Shown: positions 52,264 through 60,077 of the stretch, piece after piece
Layout: the number at the start of each line of letters is the position of its first letter
Position numbering within the stretch: the first letter of the stretch is position 1
Notes under the pieces: generated by a model
The model's database searches: none
The model's input: the letters and a program-made list of their open reading frames with translations, nothing else
Told to the model about the DNA's origin: nothing
Assembly: GCA_020635195.1 (NCBI GenBank)
Contig: JACKAG010000013.1
Span: 1 to 60,077, forward strand
Direction: 5' to 3'
DNA from: Deltaproteobacteria bacterium
Lineage (GTDB): Bacteria; Bdellovibrionota_B; Oligoflexia; Oligoflexales; Bog-1112
Length of the DNA stretch: 60,077 nucleotides
Position numbers and translations under genes: made by a program

Positions 52264-53238
52264 GTGGGAGTAAATCATTCTGAAATATTTAGCTCTGTCA
52301 GATACTTATCTGTGATCTTGCATCTCATGGTGTTGCAATATGCTTTGTTATTGGGAGGTTGCTATGATGGTAGCGATCGAGCTCAGCAAAGAGTGCAGAG
52401 TCAGGAAAGAGTTTCTGTGAGCACAGAAGCCATCCCGCCCACAAGGAATATAGAGTCAGAAGAAGGTCAGGCGGGAGAAGTTCCGGAAGGCGGAGACGAC
52501 AGTTCTGACAGCGATCAGCTAACAAAAAATTCAGCCTTCATACAGAAGACGATCAGCCTTGCGTATGGTTCTGATAGCGAACTATCTGCTTATTTTGTCC
52601 GGAGCTCTTCTCAGTATCAGGCAGGACCGGGGCTTTTGTTGTTGCATGGTATGACAGGGATGACAGAGGATTTCCGGACAAATATGAAGCGATTTGCAGA
52701 AAAAGGTTACCGGGTTCTGGCTCCGGATTTTTTTGGAGGTCGGATACCTCTATCAAAGGCGGATGCTCAGAACTACTGGGAGGAGCTCCGCTCTATGGGG
52801 AAAGGAGCACTTATTTCACTGATTGCATCTGCGGGTTCCTATCTTTTTCAGAAGATGGAGGCAAAGACTGTCTCTGTGGTTGGCTGGGATGAGGGGGCAT
52901 ACTGGGCTCAGGAGACGGTTCTTGCGACAAAGAAGCAGTTTCGCTCTATGGTTGCTTTTGGCGGCTCGCCTCTCGGACTTAAGCCACAGGTTACGGAAAT
53001 TCCCATTCCCATGATGTATATCGTGGTTCAGGATGATCCGGAGATTGATATCAAAGAAGTGATAGAGTTAGAGAACAGGCTGGAAACACAAAGTCCAAAA
53101 CCTGTGATTTTCCGGAAATTTCATGGCGTCAGCCCGGATTTTCTTGATCCGTCTGTTCCGGAAGCAAAAAAGGATCAGCAGAACATTCGGCTGGGCTATC
53201 AGCTGACGTTTGAATTCCTGCAAAAATACTCTCAATAA
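52264..53238 (+). CDS. Lipoprotein with dienelactone hydrolase-like alpha/beta-hydrolase domain, altered nucleophile
   Basis: The protein has 324 residues. The GTG start follows AAGGGGA by 8 nt. A hydrophobic signal ends in LLGGC, with Cys33 as lipidation site, then an acidic linker. The hydrolase fold shows LLLLHGMTGMTEDFRTNMKRFAEKGYRVLAPDFFGG, VVGWDEGAYW at the nucleophile elbow, QDDPEID at the acid strand and FHGVSP near the catalytic His. Family enzymes have Cys or Ser at the elbow (GxCxG); here it is Asp, as in epoxide hydrolases and dehalogenases. Activity is uncertain. Confidence 0.82.
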   Translation: MGVNHSEIFSSVRYLSVILHLMVLQYALLLGGCYDGSDRAQQRVQSQERVSVSTEAIPPTRNIESEEGQAGEVPEGGDDSSDSDQLTKNSAFIQKTISLAYGSDSELSAYFVRSSSQYQAGPGLLLLHGMTGMTEDFRTNMKRFAEKGYRVLAPDFFGGRIPLSKADAQNYWEELRSMGKGALISLIASAGSYLFQKMEAKTVSVVGWDEGAYWAQETVLATKKQFRSMVAFGGSPLGLKPQVTEIPIPMMYIVVQDDPEIDIKEVIELENRLETQSPKPVIFRKFHGVSPDFLDPSVPEAKKDQQNIRLGYQLTFEFLQKYSQ

Positions 53239-53375
53239 ATCGGGTAGATTTTCCTTTTGTTCTCTGTGCGTGGAGTCAGATACCTCCTTTTTGCTTTTCT
53301 GCGTAGCTTCGTGTCAGAACTTTTCAACGTTACAATAAATCTGTACAGCTATAAGCATCTTTTGCAGGAGGATAG

Positions 53376-54518
53376 ATGTCTGCGCAAAGGCTCTGTGGAT
53401 TCTTATTCCTGTTGCTGTTCTCGTGGAAGCCCTGCTCTGTTTTTGCAAAATCAGATCCTTTCGGTCGATGTCCCGAATTCCTTACCAGTCCCCCAGGATT
53501 CAGAATGGCCTGGAATCAGAAGCAGGGGATGATTTATCTCTTACTGAGGGACTCAGCTTCGTCCGGATTATTTCCCAGGCCTTCGGTCTGGTTGGCTTCT
53601 TACGAATTCAGGTCTTCGAGGCTCACATATATCCGGAAAATATCTGCAACAGATCACAGTATACTTTTGTACTGGCCTGAGCATGATAGCCTGAGTCTTA
53701 TTCAGTTTACAGATCAGGGCTGGTGGTGCAAAAGCGGAGCTGTTCTGGTTCAGCATTACAGGATGAATGAGTCAACAACTGTTATCTCTTCACCACAGCA
53801 AGATCCGGTCCAAGAACTTGCTGTTCTTGGAAACCTTGCTTCTGGCAAACAAATTTTGATAAGCCCGGATCAGATGAATGAGCTCAGATTGGGTCCGGAT
53901 GGACTTCTGGAGAAGGGACAGAAACTTCAGCGAGGAAGTGCTTTTCCTGTCATGGGTCTGTCTGGTGACCTTTATTATCTGGCACAAGAAAATGGAACAG
54001 AAGGTCGCTATCTCAGGTTGTACCATGACCCTTTGCGGCAGCAGGCTATGCTTCCTCAGAAGATACTGGGGATGAAGGTCGCTTCCATAGGGAAGGATGA
54101 GGCTTTGCTTGCAACTACTGCGACAGATCCGAAGAGTGGCCTGATGGCAATGAAGGTAGCGGAACTGAAAGGGCGGAATGCTGAGCTTTATACGGTTTCT
54201 TTACCGGATATGGTCCGGTCTGGTCAGATTTTTATGAGTCCCATTCCGGAAAAAGATTCTGTCCTGCTGATTCCCTCCGGGCCTGCTGTCTTTCGTCAAT
54301 GGCAACGCATATTTATGATCAATTATAAGAAAAAAGAGCACATGTTAGCCTATCCCTGGGAGCCGGACTACTATCCCGTTGATGTCTGGTACTCCCGGGA
54401 TCATGATCAGTTGTTGGTTCCGGTCCGTTTTATGAAATCCGATCGTTTTGCTTATCTCAATCGTTACTCTTTTAAAGATAAGAAATGGGAAAAAATTATT
54501 CCATCAGAGGGGAAGTGA
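53376..54518 (+). CDS. Secreted protein of unknown function, possibly beta-propeller-like
   Basis: The protein has 380 residues. GCAGGAGGATAG precedes the ATG. The N-terminus has a Sec signal (GFLFLLLFSWKPCSVFA). The mature part has recurring short beta-strand units (MIYLLLRD, SILLYWPEHDSLSLIQF, DLYYLAQENGTEGRYLRLYHD, DQLLVPVRFMKSDRFAYLNRY) that suggest a propeller or similar repeat fold, but no known family was recognised. It follows the hydrolase-like lipoprotein gene by 137 bp on the same strand and may form a unit with it. Confidence 0.75.
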   Translation: MSAQRLCGFLFLLLFSWKPCSVFAKSDPFGRCPEFLTSPPGFRMAWNQKQGMIYLLLRDSASSGLFPRPSVWLASYEFRSSRLTYIRKISATDHSILLYWPEHDSLSLIQFTDQGWWCKSGAVLVQHYRMNESTTVISSPQQDPVQELAVLGNLASGKQILISPDQMNELRLGPDGLLEKGQKLQRGSAFPVMGLSGDLYYLAQENGTEGRYLRLYHDPLRQQAMLPQKILGMKVASIGKDEALLATTATDPKSGLMAMKVAELKGRNAELYTVSLPDMVRSGQIFMSPIPEKDSVLLIPSGPAVFRQWQRIFMINYKKKEHMLAYPWEPDYYPVDVWYSRDHDQLLVPVRFMKSDRFAYLNRYSFKDKKWEKIIPSEGK

Positions 54519-54528
54519 TAAAAAATAT

Positions 54529-54563
54529 TGAAGGGGCAGGTCATCAAATGCCCTGCCCCTTCA
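54529..54563 (-). terminator. Intrinsic terminator of the large lipoprotein gene
   Basis: TGAAGGGGCAGG (54529-54540) pairs perfectly with CCTGCCCCTTCA (54552-54563) around an 11-nt loop. On the minus strand it is followed by ATATTTTTT, so it best serves the convergent gene ending at 54608. Its stem shares AAGGGGCAG with the pta terminator. Confidence 0.75.
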
Positions 54564-54607
54564 GGAGCTTACTTGTTCAGGAAAGCGCTACGCTTTCAGA
54601 TCCGTCC

Positions 54608-57484
54608 TTACTCAGACTTCGAACCAGTTGGCTCGTAGGTCGCAACGAATTTTCTGTGCCACGAATGCTCGGAGTCTTCTTCAGAATCGCCAGAATCTCC
54701 GGAGTCACTGCTGTTTGCATTGCGGCAAGTGTCGACAAAAGCCTCGGTGAAAACACCTTTGAAGCTGTCATCGGTGGAATTAAAGACGACGTCGCGGAAA
54801 CGTTTAATTTCACCCCAGTAACAACTTGCAGAGCCCATACCACCTTCGTTTTGCTCGATACGTGAGGACTCAATAATGAACTTGTTTTCTGATGATACGT
54901 CATCAGAAAACTGAGGTTGTTTATTGACTTCACCATGCATCATCATAGCCAGTGGTGCACGGACACCGATTTCAAAGGTCAGACTATTGTTCGCATCAAG
55001 TGTGGGGTTGTGAGAAATCGTTGCATCTGGCAGACATGATGAACGGGCTTTGATAGTCCGCATGGTTTCTTTGAACGTTTTGTCTGTACGGAATGCATCC
55101 CGGCCTTTGATTTCTGTAATCCGACGGGCAAGGTCAGAGAGAATCAGATGCTGATCTTCGTTTCTGACCTCATATCGCCGTAGGGTACAGTTACCACCTC
55201 CGCCACAGACTGCGGATAAGGATGAAGGCAGGGGCTGGCCACAGGAAACACCGGAGACATCAAGACTTAAAGTCCCAAGGTCAACAAATTGACAAAGGTC
55301 CATCAGTAACCAGCCAAATCGCATCGGATCACTGACGGCAAGGTTTGCAACTTTGGTCGCAAATGCTGGTAGCTCTGTTGCTGCTGCGGTTCTTCTGGCT
55401 GCATCGGATTTGCTGGTATCCAGGGCTGTCAGAGGACTCGTGCCACTGGTTGGGCTGGTGTTAATGGCATCAAGGGCTGCACGGCGTTTCTGGTCAAGAA
55501 TCTGCCATCCAATCCATCGAATAAACTCATCAGGGCCCCCTGGTCCACTGTTTCCACCGGTTGCAGATGTATCAGAAAGAGCAGTTTTTACATTAGTCAT
55601 ATGACTTTTTGTACAACCTCTGACAATATTGTTGTCGAGAAGGTGGGTGACAAAAGTGAGGAATGGAGTTGTTTTATCAGTAACAGTGCTCTTGAATTGT
55701 GGCTCATTCTGAGTGCTGTCGATATTGCTCCAGAAGGTTGTAAAATAACTGGCGCTTGTATCAATTCCACTCAGATCCATTTCATGGGAGTCTTCACAAA
55801 CCTGTTGCTTCAGATCTTCCAGACCTACCCTCTGATCATGCGTGTTAAATTTCTTTGTCAGCATGGATTTCATTAAAGCACGGCCGTTTGCGTAGGTAAT
55901 GGTTCTTCCAAAATTATCAATGGAAATTGTTGTGCAGATGAGGTTCCCGTTTTTATCGATTGCTCCCCTCAGGAATCTCTGACGCTCCCAGTTGTGGTCC
56001 AGCTCTGACCATGCGAGAGCGAGGGCAGCAAGAGCTTTGTCTGCTTCAGCAGAAGCATTACAGCTTTCTGAGAGTGCTGCAAGATCTGTTGCTGTCATGG
56101 TGATACCTTTTTGTTCGGCAAGGTCAAAAGCATCACGCAGACTAGAATTCCTTCCGTCGCCACCTTCATGGCGAGACTCTGAAAGGATCTGGAAAAATTC
56201 CTGAACCAAGGCTTGTTTTTGCCACAGAGATTCACCTCCATCACCTTCGATGTGAGCCTTGCATTCTGCAATAAATCTGTTCTTAGCTGTCGTTTTTGCT
56301 GTGTCATCTGTTGCTTCCAGATAGTCAACACACCATTCAGGAGGAGGTCCTTCTCCTGAGTTCATTTCGTTATCAAAGTTAGGATTTCCTGTATCAACAA
56401 CGATCTGTGAACAACGTTTGAAGCCTTTATCTGTGATAAGTTTCGTTTTATTATAAGCTGTAATCAGTGCATCGACGATTCCGCTACAGGCATTTCCGGT
56501 GCCAAACATGCTTTCCAGATTGGCTTTAAACTCTGCTGTTTCACCTTTTTCTCCGGCATTTTCTGCCAGAGAAATCTGATAAGATTCAACAGCAGCAGAC
56601 GGTGCCCAGGCAGATGTTCCGCTATTATAAATAGCGTTAAAGACATCATCAAATTTCACATTTCCTTCTGTAAATGAAAGGCTTCTGCTTCCATCTGAGA
56701 TCTGGAATGTCAGAGTATCATTGACGTAGCAACTATTGCGGTCAGTTTCAGATTTCCATACTTCCATACTCGGAAGTGATCCTGTTGTTGCATTAAAGGA
56801 ATTATATTTAACATAATATTGTTCACTTCGTCCGGCGCATCCGTCGAAGTCAATTCCACTGAGATCAGCTTCGCCTTTATTGGCTTTATTAATGTCATCT
56901 CCTTGCATATCGATCATGCAAAAACCATAGTTTCCGCTTTTAATGGAGAGGCCTTCAACTGCGGCATCAACGACGACTTCATCGCTTGCTGCAACGGTTT
57001 CTCCTGATGAGTCTGTCCCTTCCAGAGTCTTTACAGAGAGAAGTCCTGTTGTTGGATCGAAGACAAGACCCATTGAGGTGTTTTCTGCATTTAATAATTG
57101 CTTTGATGTTAATGTTCCGGCAACATTACCGCTGCTATCGAGAAGGAATCCCCCCCATGATACGTTTTTAAAACCATCACATTCCATAGAAAATGCGCCT
57201 GCCGCATCCAGCTGATCACTGCATGCTTTGAGCTCTCCTGCAAGAGTAACGCATCTGATGGTATATGAGTCCAGGCCTGCTGCTGTTAACTTCAGAGCTG
57301 ATGATGAGCTTGAAGAAGAAAGGGCAAGAGATCCTGAAATTTTAACTGATGAAGAAGATGCAGATGCGTTAGATGTACTACTCGAATCTGTATCTTTTTT
57401 GTCGTCACTGCTGCCGCATCCTGTCGCCAGAAAACCTAGCAAAAACAGCGTAGCACAGGAACTCCGCAGTCTTCTGTTGATCAT
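54608..57484 (-). CDS. Very large lipoprotein of unknown function
   Basis: The protein has 958 residues from the ATG at 57484, which directly follows a G9 tract that serves as ribosome site. The signal ends in LATGC (Cys23). Residues 24-65 are almost entirely Ser, Asp, Thr and Ala (flexible tether). The body is rich in Asp, Ser and Cys, with many short Cys pairs that suggest disulphides. No known domain was recognised. Its size and surface tether suggest an outer-membrane or surface structural protein. It ends at a strong terminator. Confidence 0.82.
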   Translation of the reverse strand: MINRRLRSSCATLFLLGFLATGCGSSDDKKDTDSSSTSNASASSSSVKISGSLALSSSSSSSALKLTAAGLDSYTIRCVTLAGELKACSDQLDAAGAFSMECDGFKNVSWGGFLLDSSGNVAGTLTSKQLLNAENTSMGLVFDPTTGLLSVKTLEGTDSSGETVAASDEVVVDAAVEGLSIKSGNYGFCMIDMQGDDINKANKGEADLSGIDFDGCAGRSEQYYVKYNSFNATTGSLPSMEVWKSETDRNSCYVNDTLTFQISDGSRSLSFTEGNVKFDDVFNAIYNSGTSAWAPSAAVESYQISLAENAGEKGETAEFKANLESMFGTGNACSGIVDALITAYNKTKLITDKGFKRCSQIVVDTGNPNFDNEMNSGEGPPPEWCVDYLEATDDTAKTTAKNRFIAECKAHIEGDGGESLWQKQALVQEFFQILSESRHEGGDGRNSSLRDAFDLAEQKGITMTATDLAALSESCNASAEADKALAALALAWSELDHNWERQRFLRGAIDKNGNLICTTISIDNFGRTITYANGRALMKSMLTKKFNTHDQRVGLEDLKQQVCEDSHEMDLSGIDTSASYFTTFWSNIDSTQNEPQFKSTVTDKTTPFLTFVTHLLDNNIVRGCTKSHMTNVKTALSDTSATGGNSGPGGPDEFIRWIGWQILDQKRRAALDAINTSPTSGTSPLTALDTSKSDAARRTAAATELPAFATKVANLAVSDPMRFGWLLMDLCQFVDLGTLSLDVSGVSCGQPLPSSLSAVCGGGGNCTLRRYEVRNEDQHLILSDLARRITEIKGRDAFRTDKTFKETMRTIKARSSCLPDATISHNPTLDANNSLTFEIGVRAPLAMMMHGEVNKQPQFSDDVSSENKFIIESSRIEQNEGGMGSASCYWGEIKRFRDVVFNSTDDSFKGVFTEAFVDTCRNANSSDSGDSGDSEEDSEHSWHRKFVATYEPTGSKSE

Positions 57485-57999
57485 ACTCCCCCCCCCTAAA
57501 GGATTTAAAAAAATATGTATTAATTCGTATGCTCCTGATGAAAATAGCTTCAATCAGGCTGGATGATCAGAGAACATCCGGTGATAGACAATTTCGACAG
57601 ACTTTAAGTGATCTTTAAAAAAAATCAGAATGGTGCCTGAATATTTAAAGATTTTGTCTTTCTGTGAGGTGAAGCCATTTGATGATCTTCTCTATGATTT
57701 TGTATTTTTTAATAATGTTTCATCATTTGTTCAGTCTTTTATATATGTTAAGATCAATCTTGTTTTTTTAAAAATGAAAATAAAATAGTTTATCTGATCA
57801 GAGTGCGCTTAACTAGTTGTTTTTTTTATGAAAATAATTCTTTTCCGAGATATACGTCAGATCGCGTATGTTTGCCTGAATCAGAAGTATTCAGGGTTTT
57901 AATTTTTTAACCCGATACGAATCTTGAGGTCCAGGAAGTTCCAGAGAAGATTTTGTGTGGTGTGGGTTTGCCTTGAATTTGAAACATAATCTTTTGAAG
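57485..57999. other. Divergent AT-rich intergenic region with a C9 tract
   Basis: This region of about 515 bp has no convincing gene. It separates the large lipoprotein gene (minus) from the tandem lipoprotein pair (plus). It is AT-rich, with T and A runs. A weak promoter candidate for the plus genes is TTGTTC (57727-57732) with TAAGAT (57749-57754) 16 bp apart. A C9 run (57488-57496) adjoins the start of the minus gene. Confidence 0.5.
57488..57496 (-). repeat. Homopolymeric G9 (minus strand) tract at a ribosome site
   Basis: Nine consecutive C on plus read as G9 on minus, ending three bases before the ATG at 57484. The tract itself forms the Shine-Dalgarno region, so slippage would alter ribosome-site spacing or strength without changing the protein. 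Confidence 0.9.
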
Positions 58000-59286
58000 A
58001 TGATACAAAAAAGGATGACACGTTGTCTATTTTCTCGCGTGATTTCGGTTATTCTGTTACAGATGATTGTTCTGCATCTGGCTATATTTACATCGTCCTG
58101 TAAAATGAGAGTACCCGTCAATCACGATGATCGTAGTTTATTCATGAATAATGAAAATCTTTCTGATCCTGATCAGAAGAATAAACTGGAACTTCTGGAA
58201 AAGAATGATCTGATTACCCGGCCTAAGGTTCATGCAATCCGTCTTGATTCGGGAGACTTCAGAGTCAGCGGTCTGAGAGTGGGGGAAGAAGTTTTTTATC
58301 GATATGCTACGCCTGTTGTGTTTTTTACGATGCCACAGGATTCTGATTATGTTGAAATTCTCCGATGTCCGGATAATGTAATCATTCATGGAGGTCGGGA
58401 TGTTATTGACTATGCAGATATGGGTTCGACCGATCTGAATGAAGAAGTTGCTGTCTTCGCCAGAAATAATTTCTGGGAAGCTGCTGTCGCAACTTCAGGC
58501 TGTGTTATGGTGGCTTCATCTTATACAGACAGTAGTTTTGAAGATACTTTTGCTCCGACAGGGAGCTATCATTATTATATTCGTGCCTGTGTTGATGAAG
58601 ATCGTCTGACGGGAACGGAGGACTTTGGTCATATACACTGCTCAAGAATGGTGAGTCGCTCTCTTCCTCACAGACATAAGAATCAACGATCACGAGAGGA
58701 ACTTCAGGCTCTGGAAAAAGCAGCCTCATTCAGATCTCGTATTGATACTCTGAACAGACGTATTGTTGATGTAACGATGGAGATGAATCAGCAGCTTTAT
58801 GACTGCCAGGAGCGCCATCAGCAAAAGGTCGTTACAAAAGAAAAGAAAAAGTCGATATCAAATATTATTGCTGGAGTAACAGCATTGGGTATTCCTGCAA
58901 TTTCTGCAATGGTCGGTTTCAGGAGCCGTGCTGCTGTCGGAACTTCTGTTGCAGTTGGTATAGGATCTGCGGCAGTTCTTTCTTCACTTTATGTGGCAGC
59001 GTCACAAACTGTCAGCGCTTTTCCGCGCGATGCAGAAGCATGTTACGATAGCGGCAGTACGGAAAAAATCGTCGGACAGGTGAGAAATCAGAACGCGATA
59101 GAATCACAAGATCATGCTTTACTTTGCAGTTGTGGAGAAGCTCTCGCCAGTCAGGGAGAACTCTATACGTTGACCAGAGAGCTGGAAAATCAGCTGGATT
59201 TACAGCAAGTCTACCTTAATCGTGTGACCGGGATGTCAGGGCAGAATCAGGGAATTCTTCCGGCACGTACAACGGAAGGTCCGTAA
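58000..59286 (+). CDS. Lipoprotein of unknown function, first of a tandem paralogous pair
   Basis: The protein has 428 residues from the ATG at 58000; ATG at 58015 is an alternative. The signal ends in FTSSC, giving a lipobox with Cys34. The N-terminal region has a beta-rich domain (DYVEILRCPDN) and an FEDTFAPTGSYHYYIRACV stretch shared with the next gene. A long coiled coil follows (about 225-285), then a hydrophobic hairpin (NIIAGVTALGIPAISAMVGF and VAVGIGSAAVLSSLYVAA) and a second helical part. No known family was recognised. The next gene starts 22 bp downstream. Confidence 0.78.
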   Translation: MIQKRMTRCLFSRVISVILLQMIVLHLAIFTSSCKMRVPVNHDDRSLFMNNENLSDPDQKNKLELLEKNDLITRPKVHAIRLDSGDFRVSGLRVGEEVFYRYATPVVFFTMPQDSDYVEILRCPDNVIIHGGRDVIDYADMGSTDLNEEVAVFARNNFWEAAVATSGCVMVASSYTDSSFEDTFAPTGSYHYYIRACVDEDRLTGTEDFGHIHCSRMVSRSLPHRHKNQRSREELQALEKAASFRSRIDTLNRRIVDVTMEMNQQLYDCQERHQQKVVTKEKKKSISNIIAGVTALGIPAISAMVGFRSRAAVGTSVAVGIGSAAVLSSLYVAASQTVSAFPRDAEACYDSGSTEKIVGQVRNQNAIESQDHALLCSCGEALASQGELYTLTRELENQLDLQQVYLNRVTGMSGQNQGILPARTTEGP

Positions 59287-59307
59287 GTTCTCACAGGAGT
59301 TCTTGTA

Positions 59308-60077
59308 ATGAACAGCACCGTATCCCGGATATTTTCTGATGATACTATAAAAGTTTTTATATTACTGCTCAGTCTGATCATGAGTGAATCCTGCATTCGG
59401 AAAAAATTTCATCCAGGAGACTACGCAGATAGTCAGGAGTCTTATCTGGATTCAGATAAGACCAGAGATTTCGGAGATGGGATCGGATTTGAATTATTTC
59501 ATCCTGATCAGGCAAGGGTCACACTATCTGTCGCTGAAGTAAAAGCTCAGGATTTTGGAAAGGATTTCCCACTTCCCGGCTTTGATATTCAGCAAAACAG
59601 AAATGATTATGTGATGATTTTGCGCTGTCAGGAAAGCTACAGAATTTCTTTTTTAGAAGAACTCTCTGCCGTGGAAACAAGCGGACATAAAAAAGGCCAA
59701 TGGCTTTGGCTGGACTCTCTTGGAAACCCATCACTTTGTAAAATCGCCAGCAGAAGGCTAAATGGAACAAGATTTGAAGATATGGGTGCTTCGGATGGAT
59801 CTTTCTTTTATGTGGTGAACCCATGTGTTTCTGAAGGACTGTCATCAACCGGTGCAGATGGTTGCAGTTATCTGTTGGCAGTGAGTAATACAGTGAGTTA
59901 TCGGAATTCTCCCGGGAGTCAGTTTCTCAGAATTTCGGCAGAACTGGCGGATGCAGAATCCGCTTATGATGCCGTGATGTCGCGTTTACTGGGACTTTCC
60001 AAACGATTAATGAACAGCAAATCTTCCTGTGAGTTTGCCATTAATCGCCAGGAGTCTCAGGAGAATGTCAGAAAGTT
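59308..60077 (+). CDS. Lipoprotein of unknown function, paralogue of the preceding gene (cut by window end)
   Basis: An open frame begins at the ATG at 59308, behind CAGGAG, and runs to the window end without a stop (256 codons seen). The signal ends in IMSESC (Cys29). The segments DYVMILRCQESY and RFEDMGASDGSFFYVVNPCV match DYVEILRC and SFEDTFAPTGSYHYYIRACV of the upstream lipoprotein, and a helical region begins near the end as in that protein. The two are tandem paralogues, probably one operon. The C-terminal part lies outside the window. Confidence 0.8.
   Translation, partial: MNSTVSRIFSDDTIKVFILLLSLIMSESCIRKKFHPGDYADSQESYLDSDKTRDFGDGIGFELFHPDQARVTLSVAEVKAQDFGKDFPLPGFDIQQNRNDYVMILRCQESYRISFLEELSAVETSGHKKGQWLWLDSLGNPSLCKIASRRLNGTRFEDMGASDGSFFYVVNPCVSEGLSSTGADGCSYLLAVSNTVSYRNSPGSQFLRISAELADAESAYDAVMSRLLGLSKRLMNSKSSCEFAINRQESQENVRK

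Noticed and set aside
57228..57566. A 112-codon plus-strand frame opposite the start of the large lipoprotein
   Set aside because: It is fully antisense to the well-supported signal and Ser-rich tether region and has no ribosome site.
1..60077. CRISPR arrays, insertion sequences, prophage
   Set aside because: No regularly spaced direct repeats, no transposase, integrase or phage structural genes, and no terminal inverted repeats with target duplications were found on reading both strands.

Overview
The window looks like chromosomal DNA of a Gram-negative bacterium with an elaborate envelope. It carries many predicted lipoproteins and Sec or Tat exported proteins, a BamA-type barrel, an LptF/LptG permease, MltG, TPR lipoproteins, a PilZ protein of the myxobacterial type and a CHASE2-SpoIIE phosphatase. 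Base composition is balanced. The mix suggests Bdellovibrionota/Oligoflexia or another deltaproteobacteria-like lineage, but this is inference: there is no rRNA or other marker that fixes the taxon. I saw no tRNA, rRNA, CRISPR array, transposase, integrase or phage gene.

Layout. (1) 80-3463, minus: fadB-fadA, a beta-oxidation operon of the gammaproteobacterial type. (2) 4121-9016, plus: a membrane-anchored protein, a very large TPR protein with a Gln-Gly hexamer repeat, and a TPR lipoprotein. (3) 8971-18004, minus, with 18254-19030, plus: a compact sugar operon. It holds a NeuB-family synthase, an IMPase-like protein, a heptose-7-phosphate kinase, four SDR proteins (one degenerate), a TIM-barrel epimerase, a transaldolase-like protein, a GmhB-like phosphatase and a GmhA-like isomerase. 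A divergent NeuA-like CMP-sugar synthetase sits beside it. Heptose enzymes next to a PEP-condensing synthase and a CMP transferase, without any amino-sugar enzymes, point to an unusual surface ulosonic acid. (4) 19060-23154, minus: a nucleoside salvage operon (deoC, a split ALDH16 pair whose full-length half lacks both catalytic residues, deoD). (5) 23240-25521, minus: rnc-der; then mltG, a PilZ protein and a secreted protein on plus. (6) 28245-35641, minus: barrel protein, ricin-like lipoprotein, two paralogous exported proteins with different export signals, a small membrane protein, and a CHASE2-SpoIIE phosphatase. (7) 35862-41120, plus: lptG-like permease, peptide-type solute-binding protein, CheY-like regulator and an ATP/ADP translocase-family carrier. 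(8) 41127-50967: EAL phosphodiesterase, pta, secreted protein, GspC-like PDZ protein, LOG protein, TPR protein and alaS. (9) 50978-60077: secreted proteins and lipoproteins of unknown function, including a 958-residue lipoprotein preceded by a G9 tract and a tandem pair of paralogous lipoproteins, the second cut by the window end.

The best candidates for undescribed biology are the heptose/ulosonic-acid operon, the split catalytically dead ALDH16 next to a eukaryote-like long DeoC, the nucleotide translocase in a genome that otherwise looks free-living, and a striking excess of the palindrome TCCGGA in both coding and non-coding DNA.
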